Made by a program: the position numbers and the translations under genes. DNA of 53,863 bases from Afipia sp. Lineage in GTDB: Bacteria > Pseudomonadota > Alphaproteobacteria > Rhizobiales > Xanthobacteraceae. This document shows, piece by piece, positions 7,882 through 15,932 of the stretch. Each line of letters opens with the position of its first letter. Position 1 is the first letter of the stretch. The notes under the pieces were generated by a model that saw nothing but the letters and a program-made list of their open reading frames with translations, was not told where the DNA came from and ran no database searches. Where the stretch lies: positions 1 to 53,863 of the forward strand of contig JAUSAX010000076.1 in the NCBI GenBank assembly GCA_030652315.1, written 5' to 3'.

Positions 7882-8621
7882 TGCAGTTTTCCGAGATTGG
7901 ACCGTCGCACCCACGGATCGGATTTCAGTTCCTCGGGAGAGCCTTGCGCGATGATCTGTCCCCACTGGATGACCGAGATACGATCCGCCAACGAAAACAG
8001 CAGGTCGAGATCGTGTTCGATGGCGACGATGGTGACCTTGCGCTTCAACTCGCCCAACAGGATTTTCAGCCGCGCCCGTCCGCTTGCACCGAGACCTGAT
8101 GTGGGTTCATCGAGAAAGAGAACGCGCGGCCGCGTGGCCAGCGCCACGGCAATTTCCAGCGCGCGGCGGTCGCCATAAGACAGGTCTTTGGCTGAGATAC
8201 TTGCCTTCGCAGCGAGACCGACATTCTCCAGAATCTGATCGGCTTGCTCAAACAGAAAACGGTCGCGTGCGACGGCATGGCCCGCGTGGGAAGCCATCTC
8301 GCGCATCTCGGGCAGAGCCTGAATCACATTGTCGCGCGCCGAATACTCGTCGAACAGCGTCATGATCTGGAACGAGCGCGCAATGCCCTTGCGGACGATC
8401 CTTTCAGGCGCGAGGCCGGTAATGTCCTCGCCGTTGAAGACGATGCGGCCCCGGTTCGGCCGGAAGCGTCCGGTCAGCACGTTAAAGCAGGTCGTTTTAC
8501 CGGCTCCGTTCGGCCCAATGATGCCGGCGAACATCCCCTCCTCGACCGAAAGATCGATACGCTCCAGAACGACGCGGCGACCGAAACGCATGTGCAGGCC
8601 AGTGGCTTCGAACAACGCCAT
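7878..8621 (-). CDS. livG: HAAT ABC transporter ATP-binding protein, LivG type
   Basis: This is a 247-residue ATPase: Walker [19 protein letters not shown], signature AKDLSYGDRRALEIAVAL (LSYGD, the usual LivG variant of LSGGQ), Walker B VLFLDEPTSGLG and H-loop VTIVAIEHDLDLL. The ATG at 8621 lies 1 nt from the livM stop and opens the conserved MALFEATGLHMRFG. It forms the ATPase pair with LivF below the LivHM permease. The middle holds the usual long LivG insertion (GRFRPNRGRIVFNGEDITGL and IARSFQIMTLFDEYSARDN). Confidence 0.9.
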   Translation of the reverse strand: MALFEATGLHMRFGRRVVLERIDLSVEEGMFAGIIGPNGAGKTTCFNVLTGRFRPNRGRIVFNGEDITGLAPERIVRKGIARSFQIMTLFDEYSARDNVIQALPEMREMASHAGHAVARDRFLFEQADQILENVGLAAKASISAKDLSYGDRRALEIAVALATRPRVLFLDEPTSGLGASGRARLKILLGELKRKVTIVAIEHDLDLLFSLADRISVIQWGQIIAQGSPEELKSDPWVRRSNLGKLQ

Positions 8622-8622
8622 G

Positions 8623-9648
8623 CTAACCTCCGGACTCTTTGACGGGATTGACGACAGGGGCCGTCCCACGGCGGCGCGCCCACCACGCCTTGAGATCGAT
8701 CGCAACTCCGGCGATGCCCTCGGGCTTGAACAGTACGATCAGCACGAAGAACATCCCGAACCAGAACATCCAGGCTGTCGTGTACGCGCCGACAATATCG
8801 CGGGTCAGAAGATAGGCTGCGGCGCCAACCACCGGCCCCCAGAAGCTGACGAGGCCGCCGCCGATCAGCGTCATCATCACGATGTAGCCTGAGTGATGGA
8901 GGCTCATGACGTCCGGGAAAGCGGAGGTCTGCGCCATCGCGAACAGGCCGCCTGCGAAGCCGGAGATTGCCGCTGATAGCGTGAAGACGGCGACCTTGAA
9001 GCGCCACACGTCGTAGCCGACGAACGTCGCGCGGGTTTCATTCTGCTTAATGGCCTGGAGAGTCCGTCCAAACGGGGAGTTCACCAGCCGCCAAAGTATA
9101 ACGACGACCACGGCAAAGCACGCCAGCACAAAGTAATAGAATGCGCCGTTCGACGTGAGATCGAATCGGGCCACCCCGATGTCGGCTGGCATCCGCGCGA
9201 TTTTCAGAAGACCGTCTTCGCCGCCGGTGATCGTATGCGCCTTCACGGCGATGAACCAGAACACCTGACCGAATGCGATCGTCATCAGCGCATAATAGAT
9301 GCCGCGACGGTGCGAGATGAATAACGAAACCAGCGCGCCGACGATCATCGATGCAACCAGCGCCACAACAAGACAGACCCAAAGGTTTGTCGATATGTTG
9401 AACTGCGTCAGCCCGAAGGCATAGGCACCGACACCGAAATATGCGCCGTGACCGAATGACGGCAGCCCGGTGTATCCAAGCAACAGGTTGAAACCGAGCG
9501 CATATATCGACCAGATCAGGATTTCGACGCCGAGATAGGGATAAAGCCCGATGCGCTCGATCCAGAGCGGGACTGTCGCCAGGAACACCAGCGTGACGAT
9601 CATCGCGGGCGTGACCAGCTTCGGCGACGCGTGCGGATTTGGCAGCAC
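8623..9648 (-). CDS. livM: HAAT ABC transporter permease, LivM type
   Basis: This is a 341-residue inner-membrane permease with about 8-9 hydrophobic segments. The family motif NLLLGYTGLPSFGHGAYFGVG lies near residue 65, and the conserved loop LVNSPFGRTLQAIKQNETRA near 200. The start is GTG 9648: GGAGG lies 8 nt upstream and the livH TGA (9650-9652) immediately precedes it. An in-frame upstream ATG at 9693 would sit inside livH. The C-terminus extends past the last helix into a basic tail (KAWWARRRGTAPVV). It forms the channel with LivH. Confidence 0.9.
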   Translation of the reverse strand: MLPNPHASPKLVTPAMIVTLVFLATVPLWIERIGLYPYLGVEILIWSIYALGFNLLLGYTGLPSFGHGAYFGVGAYAFGLTQFNISTNLWVCLVVALVASMIVGALVSLFISHRRGIYYALMTIAFGQVFWFIAVKAHTITGGEDGLLKIARMPADIGVARFDLTSNGAFYYFVLACFAVVVVILWRLVNSPFGRTLQAIKQNETRATFVGYDVWRFKVAVFTLSAAISGFAGGLFAMAQTSAFPDVMSLHHSGYIVMMTLIGGGLVSFWGPVVGAAAYLLTRDIVGAYTTAWMFWFGMFFVLIVLFKPEGIAGVAIDLKAWWARRRGTAPVVNPVKESGG

Positions 9649-9649
9649 G

Positions 9650-10570
9650 TCAGACCTCCAACACGCTTTTCTTGCCGAACAGCCCGCGCGCACGAACCGT
9701 CGTGACCGCGATCAGCAAGAGATACATCGACAATAGCGACCACTCCGAGGCGTATGCGCCGGTCAGACCGACAAGCGCGCCGACCAGAAGCGATGCGATC
9801 ACGGCGCCCCAGAAGCTGCCTATCCCACCGAGCACGATCACCAGGAACGCCGGGATGACGGCATCAACACCCATATGCGGGCGGATACCCCAGATCGGCG
9901 CGAGGATGACGCCGGCGAGCGCGGCAAGCGACGTCCCGAACGCAAACACGATCAGCCGCAGGCGCGACAGATTGATGCCAAGCGCCCTCACCATTTCGTT
10001 GTCGTGCGCGCCGGCCTTGATGATCGCGCCATAGGGCGTTTTCTCGATCACCAGCCACACGATGCCGATCGCGACAGCCGCAAAGCCCGCAGCGTAAAAG
10101 CGATAGGTCGACCAGATCAGATCCTGAAAGATGAACCCGCCGCTGATGCTGCTCGGCACCTGCAAAACGTAGTCGCGCGTTCCCCAGACGCCGCGAATGC
10201 CCTCCTCGATCACCATCGCGATTCCGAAAGTGAGAAGAAGGCCGAACAGCGGATCCTTGGCGTAAGTCCGCCGCATCAGAAACTCGACGCCGATGCCGAC
10301 AACCGCAACCACAAGCGGAGCTATCAGCAGCGCCGCGACATAACGCCATGCCAGCGGCATCGACTTGAAGAAGTCGCCAAAGAAGGGAGACAGCGCCGTC
10401 TCGCCGCCGACAATGACGATGGCGATATACGCCCCAAGCGCGAACAGCGAGCCGTGAGCAAGGTTGATCTGCTCCATCAACCCCACGATCAGCATGAAGC
10501 CGAGGGCGATAAGCGCAAACAGCAAGCCAAGCGTAATGCCGTTCAGGACGTGCGGTAACAGGTCAATCAT
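9650..10570 (-). CDS. livH: HAAT ABC transporter permease, LivH type
   Basis: This is a 306-residue permease with about 8 membrane segments. The N-terminal signature GLLFALIALGFMLIVGLMEQ leads into INLAHGSLFALGAY, the classical LivH motif. KTPYGAIIKAGAHDNEMVRA is the cytoplasmic coupling loop. It follows the binding-protein gene after 51 nt that hold a strong stem-loop (10591-10614), an arrangement that usually lets the binding protein be made in excess over the membrane parts. Confidence 0.9.
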   Translation of the reverse strand: MIDLLPHVLNGITLGLLFALIALGFMLIVGLMEQINLAHGSLFALGAYIAIVIVGGETALSPFFGDFFKSMPLAWRYVAALLIAPLVVAVVGIGVEFLMRRTYAKDPLFGLLLTFGIAMVIEEGIRGVWGTRDYVLQVPSSISGGFIFQDLIWSTYRFYAAGFAAVAIGIVWLVIEKTPYGAIIKAGAHDNEMVRALGINLSRLRLIVFAFGTSLAALAGVILAPIWGIRPHMGVDAVIPAFLVIVLGGIGSFWGAVIASLLVGALVGLTGAYASEWSLLSMYLLLIAVTTVRARGLFGKKSVLEV

Positions 10571-10590
10571 CGTGAAATCCGGTCAAGAAG

Positions 10591-10614
10591 CGCCGGAGCC
10601 ACGGGGCTCCGGCG
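10591..10614 (-). promoter_or_regulatory. Intra-operon stem-loop between binding protein and livH
   Basis: A perfect 10-bp stem (CGCCGGAGCC / GGCTCCGGCG) with a 4-nt loop lies in the gap between the binding-protein stop and the livH start. There is no T-run. It probably protects the upstream mRNA or attenuates read-through. Similar hairpins follow the other operon-leading binding-protein genes at 22409 and 34222. Confidence 0.6.
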
Positions 10615-10621
10615 GATGCGC

Positions 10622-11917
10622 TTAAAGCTCGAACGTCGGAACCTGCTCGTATGGTACGAGCTTGCATTTTCCAGCCGCCGCATCGTCGACTGCATCTTTC
10701 GGCTCCGCCCACGCCACCATCTCATAGTAATCGGTGGTGTCCGCCGGCTTCATGTTGCGGCGGGCGAGATAGATCGTCTGCTGCATCTGATGGGTGACCG
10801 GATCCATATACGCGTCGTAGTGCTGCATGCGGTCCGCGGCCGAGACCTTGATGTTCTCGAGCTGCTTGATGACGGCGATGTTGTTGGTCGTGCCCGCCCG
10901 CTCGATGGCGCGCAGCAATTCCCGCGTGGCCATGTAACCGTTATAGGACACATTACCAGGTACCGGGATCGGCCCGTCCTTGTAAGCCGCCTGCCATTTC
11001 TTCACGAATTCGGCCACGCCCGGCAGCGGCAGCTTGTGATACCAGGTGGTGCCGAACACGCCGAACAGGCTTTCCGGCGCGCCCCAGATGTCCGGCCAGT
11101 CCTGCTGATTGTTGATCCATGCTGGCTTGCCGTCGAGCTTGAGTTGCGCAACCTGCGTGCGCAACGCCTTGAGGTCGTCACCGCCGATGGCGGTCGCTAC
11201 CACGTCGGGCTTCGCCTGCTGAATCTTCAGCAAATAGGATGTGAAGTCTCGGGTGTTCTGCGGCACCAGCAGGTTGTCCATGATCTTGCCGCCGCTGGCT
11301 TCAACCAAGCCCTTGGTCGCGTTCGCCGTGGTGTGACCCCACACGTAATCGTTGGTCAGAAGCAGCCAATTCTTGCCGACAGACTGGATCGCGGCCTTGA
11401 CGGTCGCCTTCGAGAAGTTGGTGCCGTTGCCGTCCCAGACAAACTTGACGCGCGAGCAATTCTCGCCCGCCTCGCTCGGCGCCGACGAATTGGTGTTCAT
11501 GTAAATGGTGCCGGTCTTCGCCGCGACCTGCGTGATAGCGTTGGCGACGCCTGAGTGAAGTGCGCCAATCAGGAAGCCGCATTCGTCGCGCGTGATAAAT
11601 CGCTCGGCGACGCGGCTCGCGGTAGCTGGCGTCGTCTCGGTATCGGCTGTGATCCACTCGATCTTGCGGCCGATAACGCCGCCCTTGGCGTTGAATTCAT
11701 CGATCGCGAGGCGAATACCGCGCAGGTCATCCTGACCACTGTTACCATACTGGCCGCTGGCGTCGCAGGTCAGGCCTAACTTGATTGGTTTTTTCTGGCC
11801 TTGCGCCAGAACCCTGACATGCTGCCATGGACCGAAGAATGTTGCGGTCCCGGCGAGCGCGGCGCTGAGTGCAGTCCCCTTCAAAAATCTACGACGTGTC
11901 GTAATGAGCTTGGTCAT
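10622..11917 (-). CDS. HAAT substrate-binding protein with Tat signal
   Basis: This is a 431-residue periplasmic binding protein (Peripla_BP_6). The N-terminus TTRRRFLKGTALSAALAGTA is a twin-arginine signal, so it is exported folded. The mature part begins PIKLGLTCDASGQYGNSGQD. NDYVWGHTTANATKG and a DFTSYLLKIQQAKPDVVA segment match amide/urea/branched-chain-type binding proteins. It is the first transporter gene of the cluster; livH, livM, livG and livF follow in order. An alternative role is binding of amides or polyols: the neighbouring dehydrogenases and the RpiR/IolC pair argue against a plain amino-acid system, but no ligand residue can be assigned here. Confidence 0.9.
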   Translation of the reverse strand: MTKLITTRRRFLKGTALSAALAGTATFFGPWQHVRVLAQGQKKPIKLGLTCDASGQYGNSGQDDLRGIRLAIDEFNAKGGVIGRKIEWITADTETTPATASRVAERFITRDECGFLIGALHSGVANAITQVAAKTGTIYMNTNSSAPSEAGENCSRVKFVWDGNGTNFSKATVKAAIQSVGKNWLLLTNDYVWGHTTANATKGLVEASGGKIMDNLLVPQNTRDFTSYLLKIQQAKPDVVATAIGGDDLKALRTQVAQLKLDGKPAWINNQQDWPDIWGAPESLFGVFGTTWYHKLPLPGVAEFVKKWQAAYKDGPIPVPGNVSYNGYMATRELLRAIERAGTTNNIAVIKQLENIKVSAADRMQHYDAYMDPVTHQMQQTIYLARRNMKPADTTDYYEMVAWAEPKDAVDDAAAGKCKLVPYEQVPTFEL

Positions 11918-11955
11918 CGACGTGTCCTCCCTGCAATATTGAACACTCGTCCGGC

Positions 11956-12858
11956 TCAGCCGGCGGCGTTCGTTTTAATTTTGACGTTGTTGATCTTCTC
12001 CTGCGCGCGCACGAGCGCGCCAACCATGCTGTCACCGAATCCGAGCGCTGCGGCCTGTACGAACGTCTGATGCACGCATTCGCCGAGTTGCGCCGGCATG
12101 CCGAGATTTTCAGTGAGATGCGTGTAGTAGCGCAGATCCTTCTGGGCGAGACGCAGCAGGAACGGCAGACCGGTGTCGTCGCCTTCGAGAATGCGCGGAA
12201 CAATCATCTGAAAAATGCCGCTGTTGGCGCCGCCTGCGGTGATCACCTTCTGAAATGCATTGAGATCGAGCCCGGCGCGCTGACCGGCCATCAGAGCCTC
12301 GGCGATCAATGCTGCCTGCCCCATCGCAAGAAAATTATTGACGAGCTTGGTCGTGTGACCGGCTCCCGGCCCACCGACATGGAAGATATTTTCCGCGAAC
12401 GTATCGAGCGCCGGCTTGATGCGTGCGAAAATCTCGGGCTCCGCGCCAACCATCACATTGAGCTTGCCGGCCTCTGCCTCGCGCGGTGTGCGCGCCAGCG
12501 GCGCATCGACGAACGGCACTGACAGCGCTTGCAAGTCTTTGTGGATACGCGCGGTGGAGGACGGCTCACTGGTCGAACAATCGACGACAATCTGGCCTTG
12601 CTTGACCGCACCCTTCAAACCGCGCGGGCCGTAAATCACCTGCTCGACTTGCGGAGAGCCTGGAACGCATAGAAAGATAACGTCCGCGGCTGCCGCGACC
12701 TCATCGGGATGCTTGCCTTCGCGCGCTCCGCGCGAAACCAGATCGTCGATCGGCGCACGATTGCTGTTGCCAAGGACGGTTGTCGAAAAACCCTTCTCGA
12801 CCAAGTTCTTGGCCATCCCGTGGCCCATCATCCCGACGCCGATAAACCCGATCCGCAT
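11956..12858 (-). CDS. Beta-hydroxyacid dehydrogenase (3-hydroxyisobutyrate dehydrogenase-like)
   Basis: This is a 300-residue NAD(P)-dependent dehydrogenase. MRIGFIGVGMMGHGMAKNLV is the N-terminal Rossmann GxGxxG motif, VDAPLARTPREAEAG is the substrate-binding loop (usually DAPVSGG), and GGPGAGHTTKLVNNF carries the catalytic Lys at about residue 170. The family covers 3-hydroxyisobutyrate dehydrogenase, tartronate semialdehyde reductase and relatives, oxidising beta-hydroxy acids in the cytosol. The changed ARTPREA loop suggests an unusual substrate. It is the first gene of the minus-strand operon, divergent from the RpiR regulator, with two palindromes in the 108-nt gap. Confidence 0.88.
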   Translation of the reverse strand: MRIGFIGVGMMGHGMAKNLVEKGFSTTVLGNSNRAPIDDLVSRGAREGKHPDEVAAAADVIFLCVPGSPQVEQVIYGPRGLKGAVKQGQIVVDCSTSEPSSTARIHKDLQALSVPFVDAPLARTPREAEAGKLNVMVGAEPEIFARIKPALDTFAENIFHVGGPGAGHTTKLVNNFLAMGQAALIAEALMAGQRAGLDLNAFQKVITAGGANSGIFQMIVPRILEGDDTGLPFLLRLAQKDLRYYTHLTENLGMPAQLGECVHQTFVQAAALGFGDSMVGALVRAQEKINNVKIKTNAAG

Positions 12859-12887
12859 CTCACATCCTTGCTGCTGTTTCTTCCTGT

Positions 12888-12901
12888 AGAATTTTTATTC
12901 T
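12888..12901. promoter_or_regulatory. Palindromic operator-like site AGAAT-N4-ATTCT (copy 1)
   Basis: AGAAT TTTT ATTCT lies 30 nt upstream of the dehydrogenase ATG (12858). It has the same half-sites and spacing as copy 2. It is a candidate RpiR binding site; GAA-N6-TTC inside it agrees with what I recall for the RpiR-type IolR motif of rhizobia (GGAA-N6-TTCC). Confidence 0.6.
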
Positions 12902-12913
12902 TTCTCTTGGCAA

Positions 12914-12933
12914 AATAGAATACATATTCTATT
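12914..12933. promoter_or_regulatory. Palindromic operator-like site AATAGAAT-N4-ATTCTATT (copy 2)
   Basis: The arms are perfect 8-mers around ACAT. The centre is 29 bp from copy 1, about three helical turns. It lies 33 nt before the RpiR ATG in an AT-rich divergent promoter, so a single repressor could control both directions. Confidence 0.65.
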
Positions 12934-12966
12934 GAAGCTGTAAAGTCGGATTTTGCGGACGCTCCA

Positions 12967-13818
12967 ATGATGCCCTCTATCAAGTCGTATGAAGACCTTC
13001 GCCGCGAGATCGCGCGGCGCCATGCCGATCTGTCGGACCGGCTGCAGCGGATCGCCAAGTATGCCGTCGATCATCCGGATGACATCGCGCTGAACACCGT
13101 CTCCACGCTGGCGTCCGAGATTGGCGTGCAGCCTTCGAGCATTGTCCGTTTTGCAAATGCATTCGGCTTTGGTGGCTTCTCAGAGATGCAGCAAATTTTC
13201 CGCTCCCGCCTCGTTGCTGATGCCAGCAGCGGTTATCGCGCGCGCATCACGAAAGTACGTGGAGAAAAATCCGTTCCTGGCAGTTCCAACGATCCAGTTG
13301 CCGTGCTGACACGCGAAGTCGATGCAGACATCGCTTCGCTGCAGGAAATGGGGCAGTCCGCTGACCGGCAGTTGCTGAAGCGCGCAATCACACTGATGTC
13401 CAATGCCAGTACGATCTATATTGTAGCGCAGGGACGGTCGTTTCCGGTTGCCTTCTATCTGTCCTACGCGCTGGGGCGCCTGGAGGTCCGATCACATCTC
13501 ATCGATGGTATCGGCGGCCTCAACAAGGCAGTTGCGCAAACCGCCACGCCCGAAGATTTGCTGATCGCTATCAGCTTCCGTGACTATTCACCGGATGTCG
13601 TCGGCGTCGTGGATATTGCGAGCAAGCGCCGCGTTCCGATCATTGCAATCACCGACAGTCCTTTGAGCCCTATCGCAGCACTGGCCAAGGTGTCGTTCGA
13701 GATCCGTAGCGCAATGGAAGATCGGCCGTTTCGCTCCCTCGTTGCACCGATGGCACTGTCGCAAGCGCTTGTGGTCGCGCTTGGACATCACCTGACAAGC
13801 GAGCAGAGATCGACATGA
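12967..13818 (+). CDS. RpiR/MurR-family transcriptional regulator
   Basis: This is a 283-residue regulator with an N-terminal HTH of the RpiR type (residues ~8-85; NTVSTLASEIGVQPSSIVRFANAFGFGGF is the helix-turn-helix region) and a C-terminal SIS sugar-phosphate-binding domain (~125-260; TIYIVAQGRSFPVAFYLSYA and AITDSPLSPIA). The SIS domain should sense a phosphorylated sugar or polyol intermediate. Its stop overlaps the IolC start as ATGATG (13815-13818), and it is divergent from the dehydrogenase/transporter operon. By position it is likely an IolR equivalent. The first ATG at 12967 is used; a second Met codon follows directly. Confidence 0.88.
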   Translation: MMPSIKSYEDLRREIARRHADLSDRLQRIAKYAVDHPDDIALNTVSTLASEIGVQPSSIVRFANAFGFGGFSEMQQIFRSRLVADASSGYRARITKVRGEKSVPGSSNDPVAVLTREVDADIASLQEMGQSADRQLLKRAITLMSNASTIYIVAQGRSFPVAFYLSYALGRLEVRSHLIDGIGGLNKAVAQTATPEDLLIAISFRDYSPDVVGVVDIASKRRVPIIAITDSPLSPIAALAKVSFEIRSAMEDRPFRSLVAPMALSQALVVALGHHLTSEQRST

Positions 13819-15734
13819 TGAAAGCTCCTGCCGGCCGCTCCCTGGACATCGTGACGCTCGGGCGAGCGGCAGTTGATCTTTATGGCGAACAGATCGGCGG
13901 CAGGCTCGAAGATATGACGAGCTTTGCCAAATATCTCGGCGGATGCCCGGCCAATATCGCGACCGGCGCATCGCGGCTGGGCATGCGCACCGGCATGATC
14001 GCCCGGGTCGGCGACGAGCATATGGGACGATTTGTGCGCGAGACGCTGGAACGTGAAGGGGTCGATGTTTCGCAGATTCGCACCGATCCGTCGCGGCTGA
14101 CGGCATTGGTTATTCTCGGAATTCGGGACCGCGACACATTTCCCCTCATTTTCTATCGCGAGAACTGCGCCGACATGGCGGTTTCCGCCAGCGACGTCGA
14201 TCCGACGTATGTCGCCAACGCCGCGGCGCTCGTCGTAACGGGTACGCATTTCTCCACGCCGACCGTCGATGCCGCGAGTCACGCGGCGATTGCCGCAGCG
14301 CGCGCGGCCGGCACGCGGGTTGTATTCGATATCGACTACCGTCCGGTGTTGTGGGGGCTGACCGGACGCGGCGACGGCGAGACGCGTTTCATCTCGTCGG
14401 AGCAGGTCAGCGCACATCTCCAATCCATCGTTCCGCTTTGTGATCTGGTCGTCGGCACCGAAGAGGAAATCCATATCGCCGGCGGCAGCACTGACACCGT
14501 CGCAGCGCTGCGGCGCCTGCGTTCGCTGACGAACGCTGTCCTTGTGGTCAAGCGCGGGATTCAAGGCGCAACGATCTTTGAGGCCGCAATTCCCGATCGC
14601 TTCGATGAAGCCATCGATTGCCCCGGCTTTCCCGTCGAAGTCTTCAATGTTCTGGGAGCCGGCGACGGGTTCATGGCAGGCCTGCTGACGGGATGGATTT
14701 CCGGTAAGAGCTGGTTCGAAGCGGGACGGATAGCCAATGCCTGTGGGGCGCTCGTCGTGTCACGACATGCCTGCGCACCTGCCATGCCGTCACGGATCGA
14801 ACTGGACGATTTTCTCGAACGCGCCACGAAAATGGAGCAAGTCCACAAAGACCGCCGACTTCAGCGTTTGCATAGGATGACAACCGGGCGCCGTGCGAAT
14901 GCGCCAGTCTTTGCCCTTGCCTTCGATCATCGTCGCCAGTTCGAAGATCTCGCGGCAGGTGCAGGCACCGGTCACGATCGCATCCGCGCGTTCAAGGATT
15001 TGATCGCAAACGCCGCAATCGGACTCAGCAAAGAGTTCGATAATTTCGGTGTTCTTGTTGATGAAAAATTCGGACGAGACGTCCTGGACCGGCTAACCGG
15101 CAGCAACACCTGGATTGGCCGGCCCGTCGAAGAACCAGGCAGCCGGCCGCTTGCGTTTGAAGGAGAACGCGACCCGGCACTCGCCCTTCGATCCTGGCCA
15201 GCCGGTCACGTGGCGAAGTGTCTCGCGATCTACGATGCCGGAGACCGGCAACCGCTGCGAGAGGCCCAGGACAACAGCCTATTGGCGCTACAGCGAGCGG
15301 CGGAAGCCAGCGGTCATGAATGGCTGTTGGAAATCGTTCCGCCTCGTGGCGTTTCGACTGAAACCAGCATCGTCGCAGCCGTCGAACATTTCTACAAAAT
15401 CGGACTTATGCCGGATTGGTGGAAGCTTCCACCCTCGCCAAATCCGGGCATGTGGCGCGCTGTAGGCAATGCCATCCGTGCGAACGATCCTCATGCGCGA
15501 GGCATTCTCGTGCTTGGTCTGGATATGCCTGAAAGCGATCTCGGAATTGCGTTCGCCGGCGCAGAAAGCGAACCGCTCGTTCGGGGTTTTGCTGTCGGGC
15601 GAACGATTTTCTGGCCCGCAGCAGAGCGTTGGTTCAGGGATGAGATATCGAATGATGAAGCAATTTCGATGATCGTTGATAGTTTTCGTCGCATTAGAAA
15701 TCTCTGGCCAAGCCCACTATCCGCGACCGGATGA
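13815..15734 (+). CDS. iolC: Bifunctional 5-dehydro-2-deoxygluconokinase / DUF2090 aldolase
   Basis: This is a 639-residue two-domain protein. Residues 1-325 form a PfkB-type kinase: LGRAAVDLYGEQIG at the start, YLGGCPANIATGASRLG, and VLGAGDGFMAGLLTGW near residue 280 with the anion-hole GAGD and catalytic Asp. Residues ~340-639 form a DUF2090 domain (VFALAFDHRRQFEDLA, ERWFRDEISNDEAISMI near the end). This fusion is the usual proteobacterial IolC, which phosphorylates 5-dehydro-2-deoxy-D-gluconate and whose DUF2090 part is related to the aldolase making malonate semialdehyde and dihydroxyacetone phosphate. It is translationally coupled to the RpiR gene. The usual neighbours iolD, iolE, iolB and iolG are absent; a repeat and a gene fossil follow instead. 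It may act on a related sugar acid. Confidence 0.88.
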   Translation: MMKAPAGRSLDIVTLGRAAVDLYGEQIGGRLEDMTSFAKYLGGCPANIATGASRLGMRTGMIARVGDEHMGRFVRETLEREGVDVSQIRTDPSRLTALVILGIRDRDTFPLIFYRENCADMAVSASDVDPTYVANAAALVVTGTHFSTPTVDAASHAAIAAARAAGTRVVFDIDYRPVLWGLTGRGDGETRFISSEQVSAHLQSIVPLCDLVVGTEEEIHIAGGSTDTVAALRRLRSLTNAVLVVKRGIQGATIFEAAIPDRFDEAIDCPGFPVEVFNVLGAGDGFMAGLLTGWISGKSWFEAGRIANACGALVVSRHACAPAMPSRIELDDFLERATKMEQVHKDRRLQRLHRMTTGRRANAPVFALAFDHRRQFEDLAAGAGTGHDRIRAFKDLIANAAIGLSKEFDNFGVLVDEKFGRDVLDRLTGSNTWIGRPVEEPGSRPLAFEGERDPALALRSWPAGHVAKCLAIYDAGDRQPLREAQDNSLLALQRAAEASGHEWLLEIVPPRGVSTETSIVAAVEHFYKIGLMPDWWKLPPSPNPGMWRAVGNAIRANDPHARGILVLGLDMPESDLGIAFAGAESEPLVRGFAVGRTIFWPAAERWFRDEISNDEAISMIVDSFRRIRNLWPSPLSATG

Positions 15735-15753
15735 TCATTGGCCTATTCCGGTT

Positions 15754-15806
15754 GCACATCGACATGCGCCAATGTTCGCCTTGCGCCAATTTAGGAAGGT
15801 GGCTCT
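15754..15806 (+). repeat. Dispersed repeat copy next to a gene fossil
   Basis: The stretch with GCGCCAATGTTCGCCTTGCG and CCAATTTAGGAAGGTGGCTC is a diverged relative of the repeats at 3561, 4871 and 16852. It abuts the fossil of an ABC-type binding-protein gene at 15810. Confidence 0.4.
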
Positions 15807-15809
15807 GTC

Positions 15810-15905
15810 CTATTCGATCACCTCATCGTCGCGGGCGATAAGCTTCAGTGGAATGATGACGCTGAGCGCCTTCGCCGCCCTAAAGTATATGAGCGCTTTT
15901 GTCAG
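15810..15905 (-). pseudogene. C-terminal remnant of an ABC_sub_bind (TrpX/DUF534-like) binding protein
   Basis: The minus strand reads ALIYFRAAKALSVIIPLKLI then ARDDEVIE and a TAG stop (15810-15812). Members of this binding-protein family typically end in ...NLKTAKALGLTIPPSLLLRA-DEVIE, so about 30 C-terminal residues are recognisable. Upstream the frame continues only into unrelated sequence and soon stops. It is a fossil, not an expressed gene. Such tails are frequently seen with dispersed repeats in Bradyrhizobium-type genomes (recalled, not checked). Confidence 0.6.
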
Positions 15906-15932
15906 TATGCTGACTCTCCCGCGTGCGCGCGC

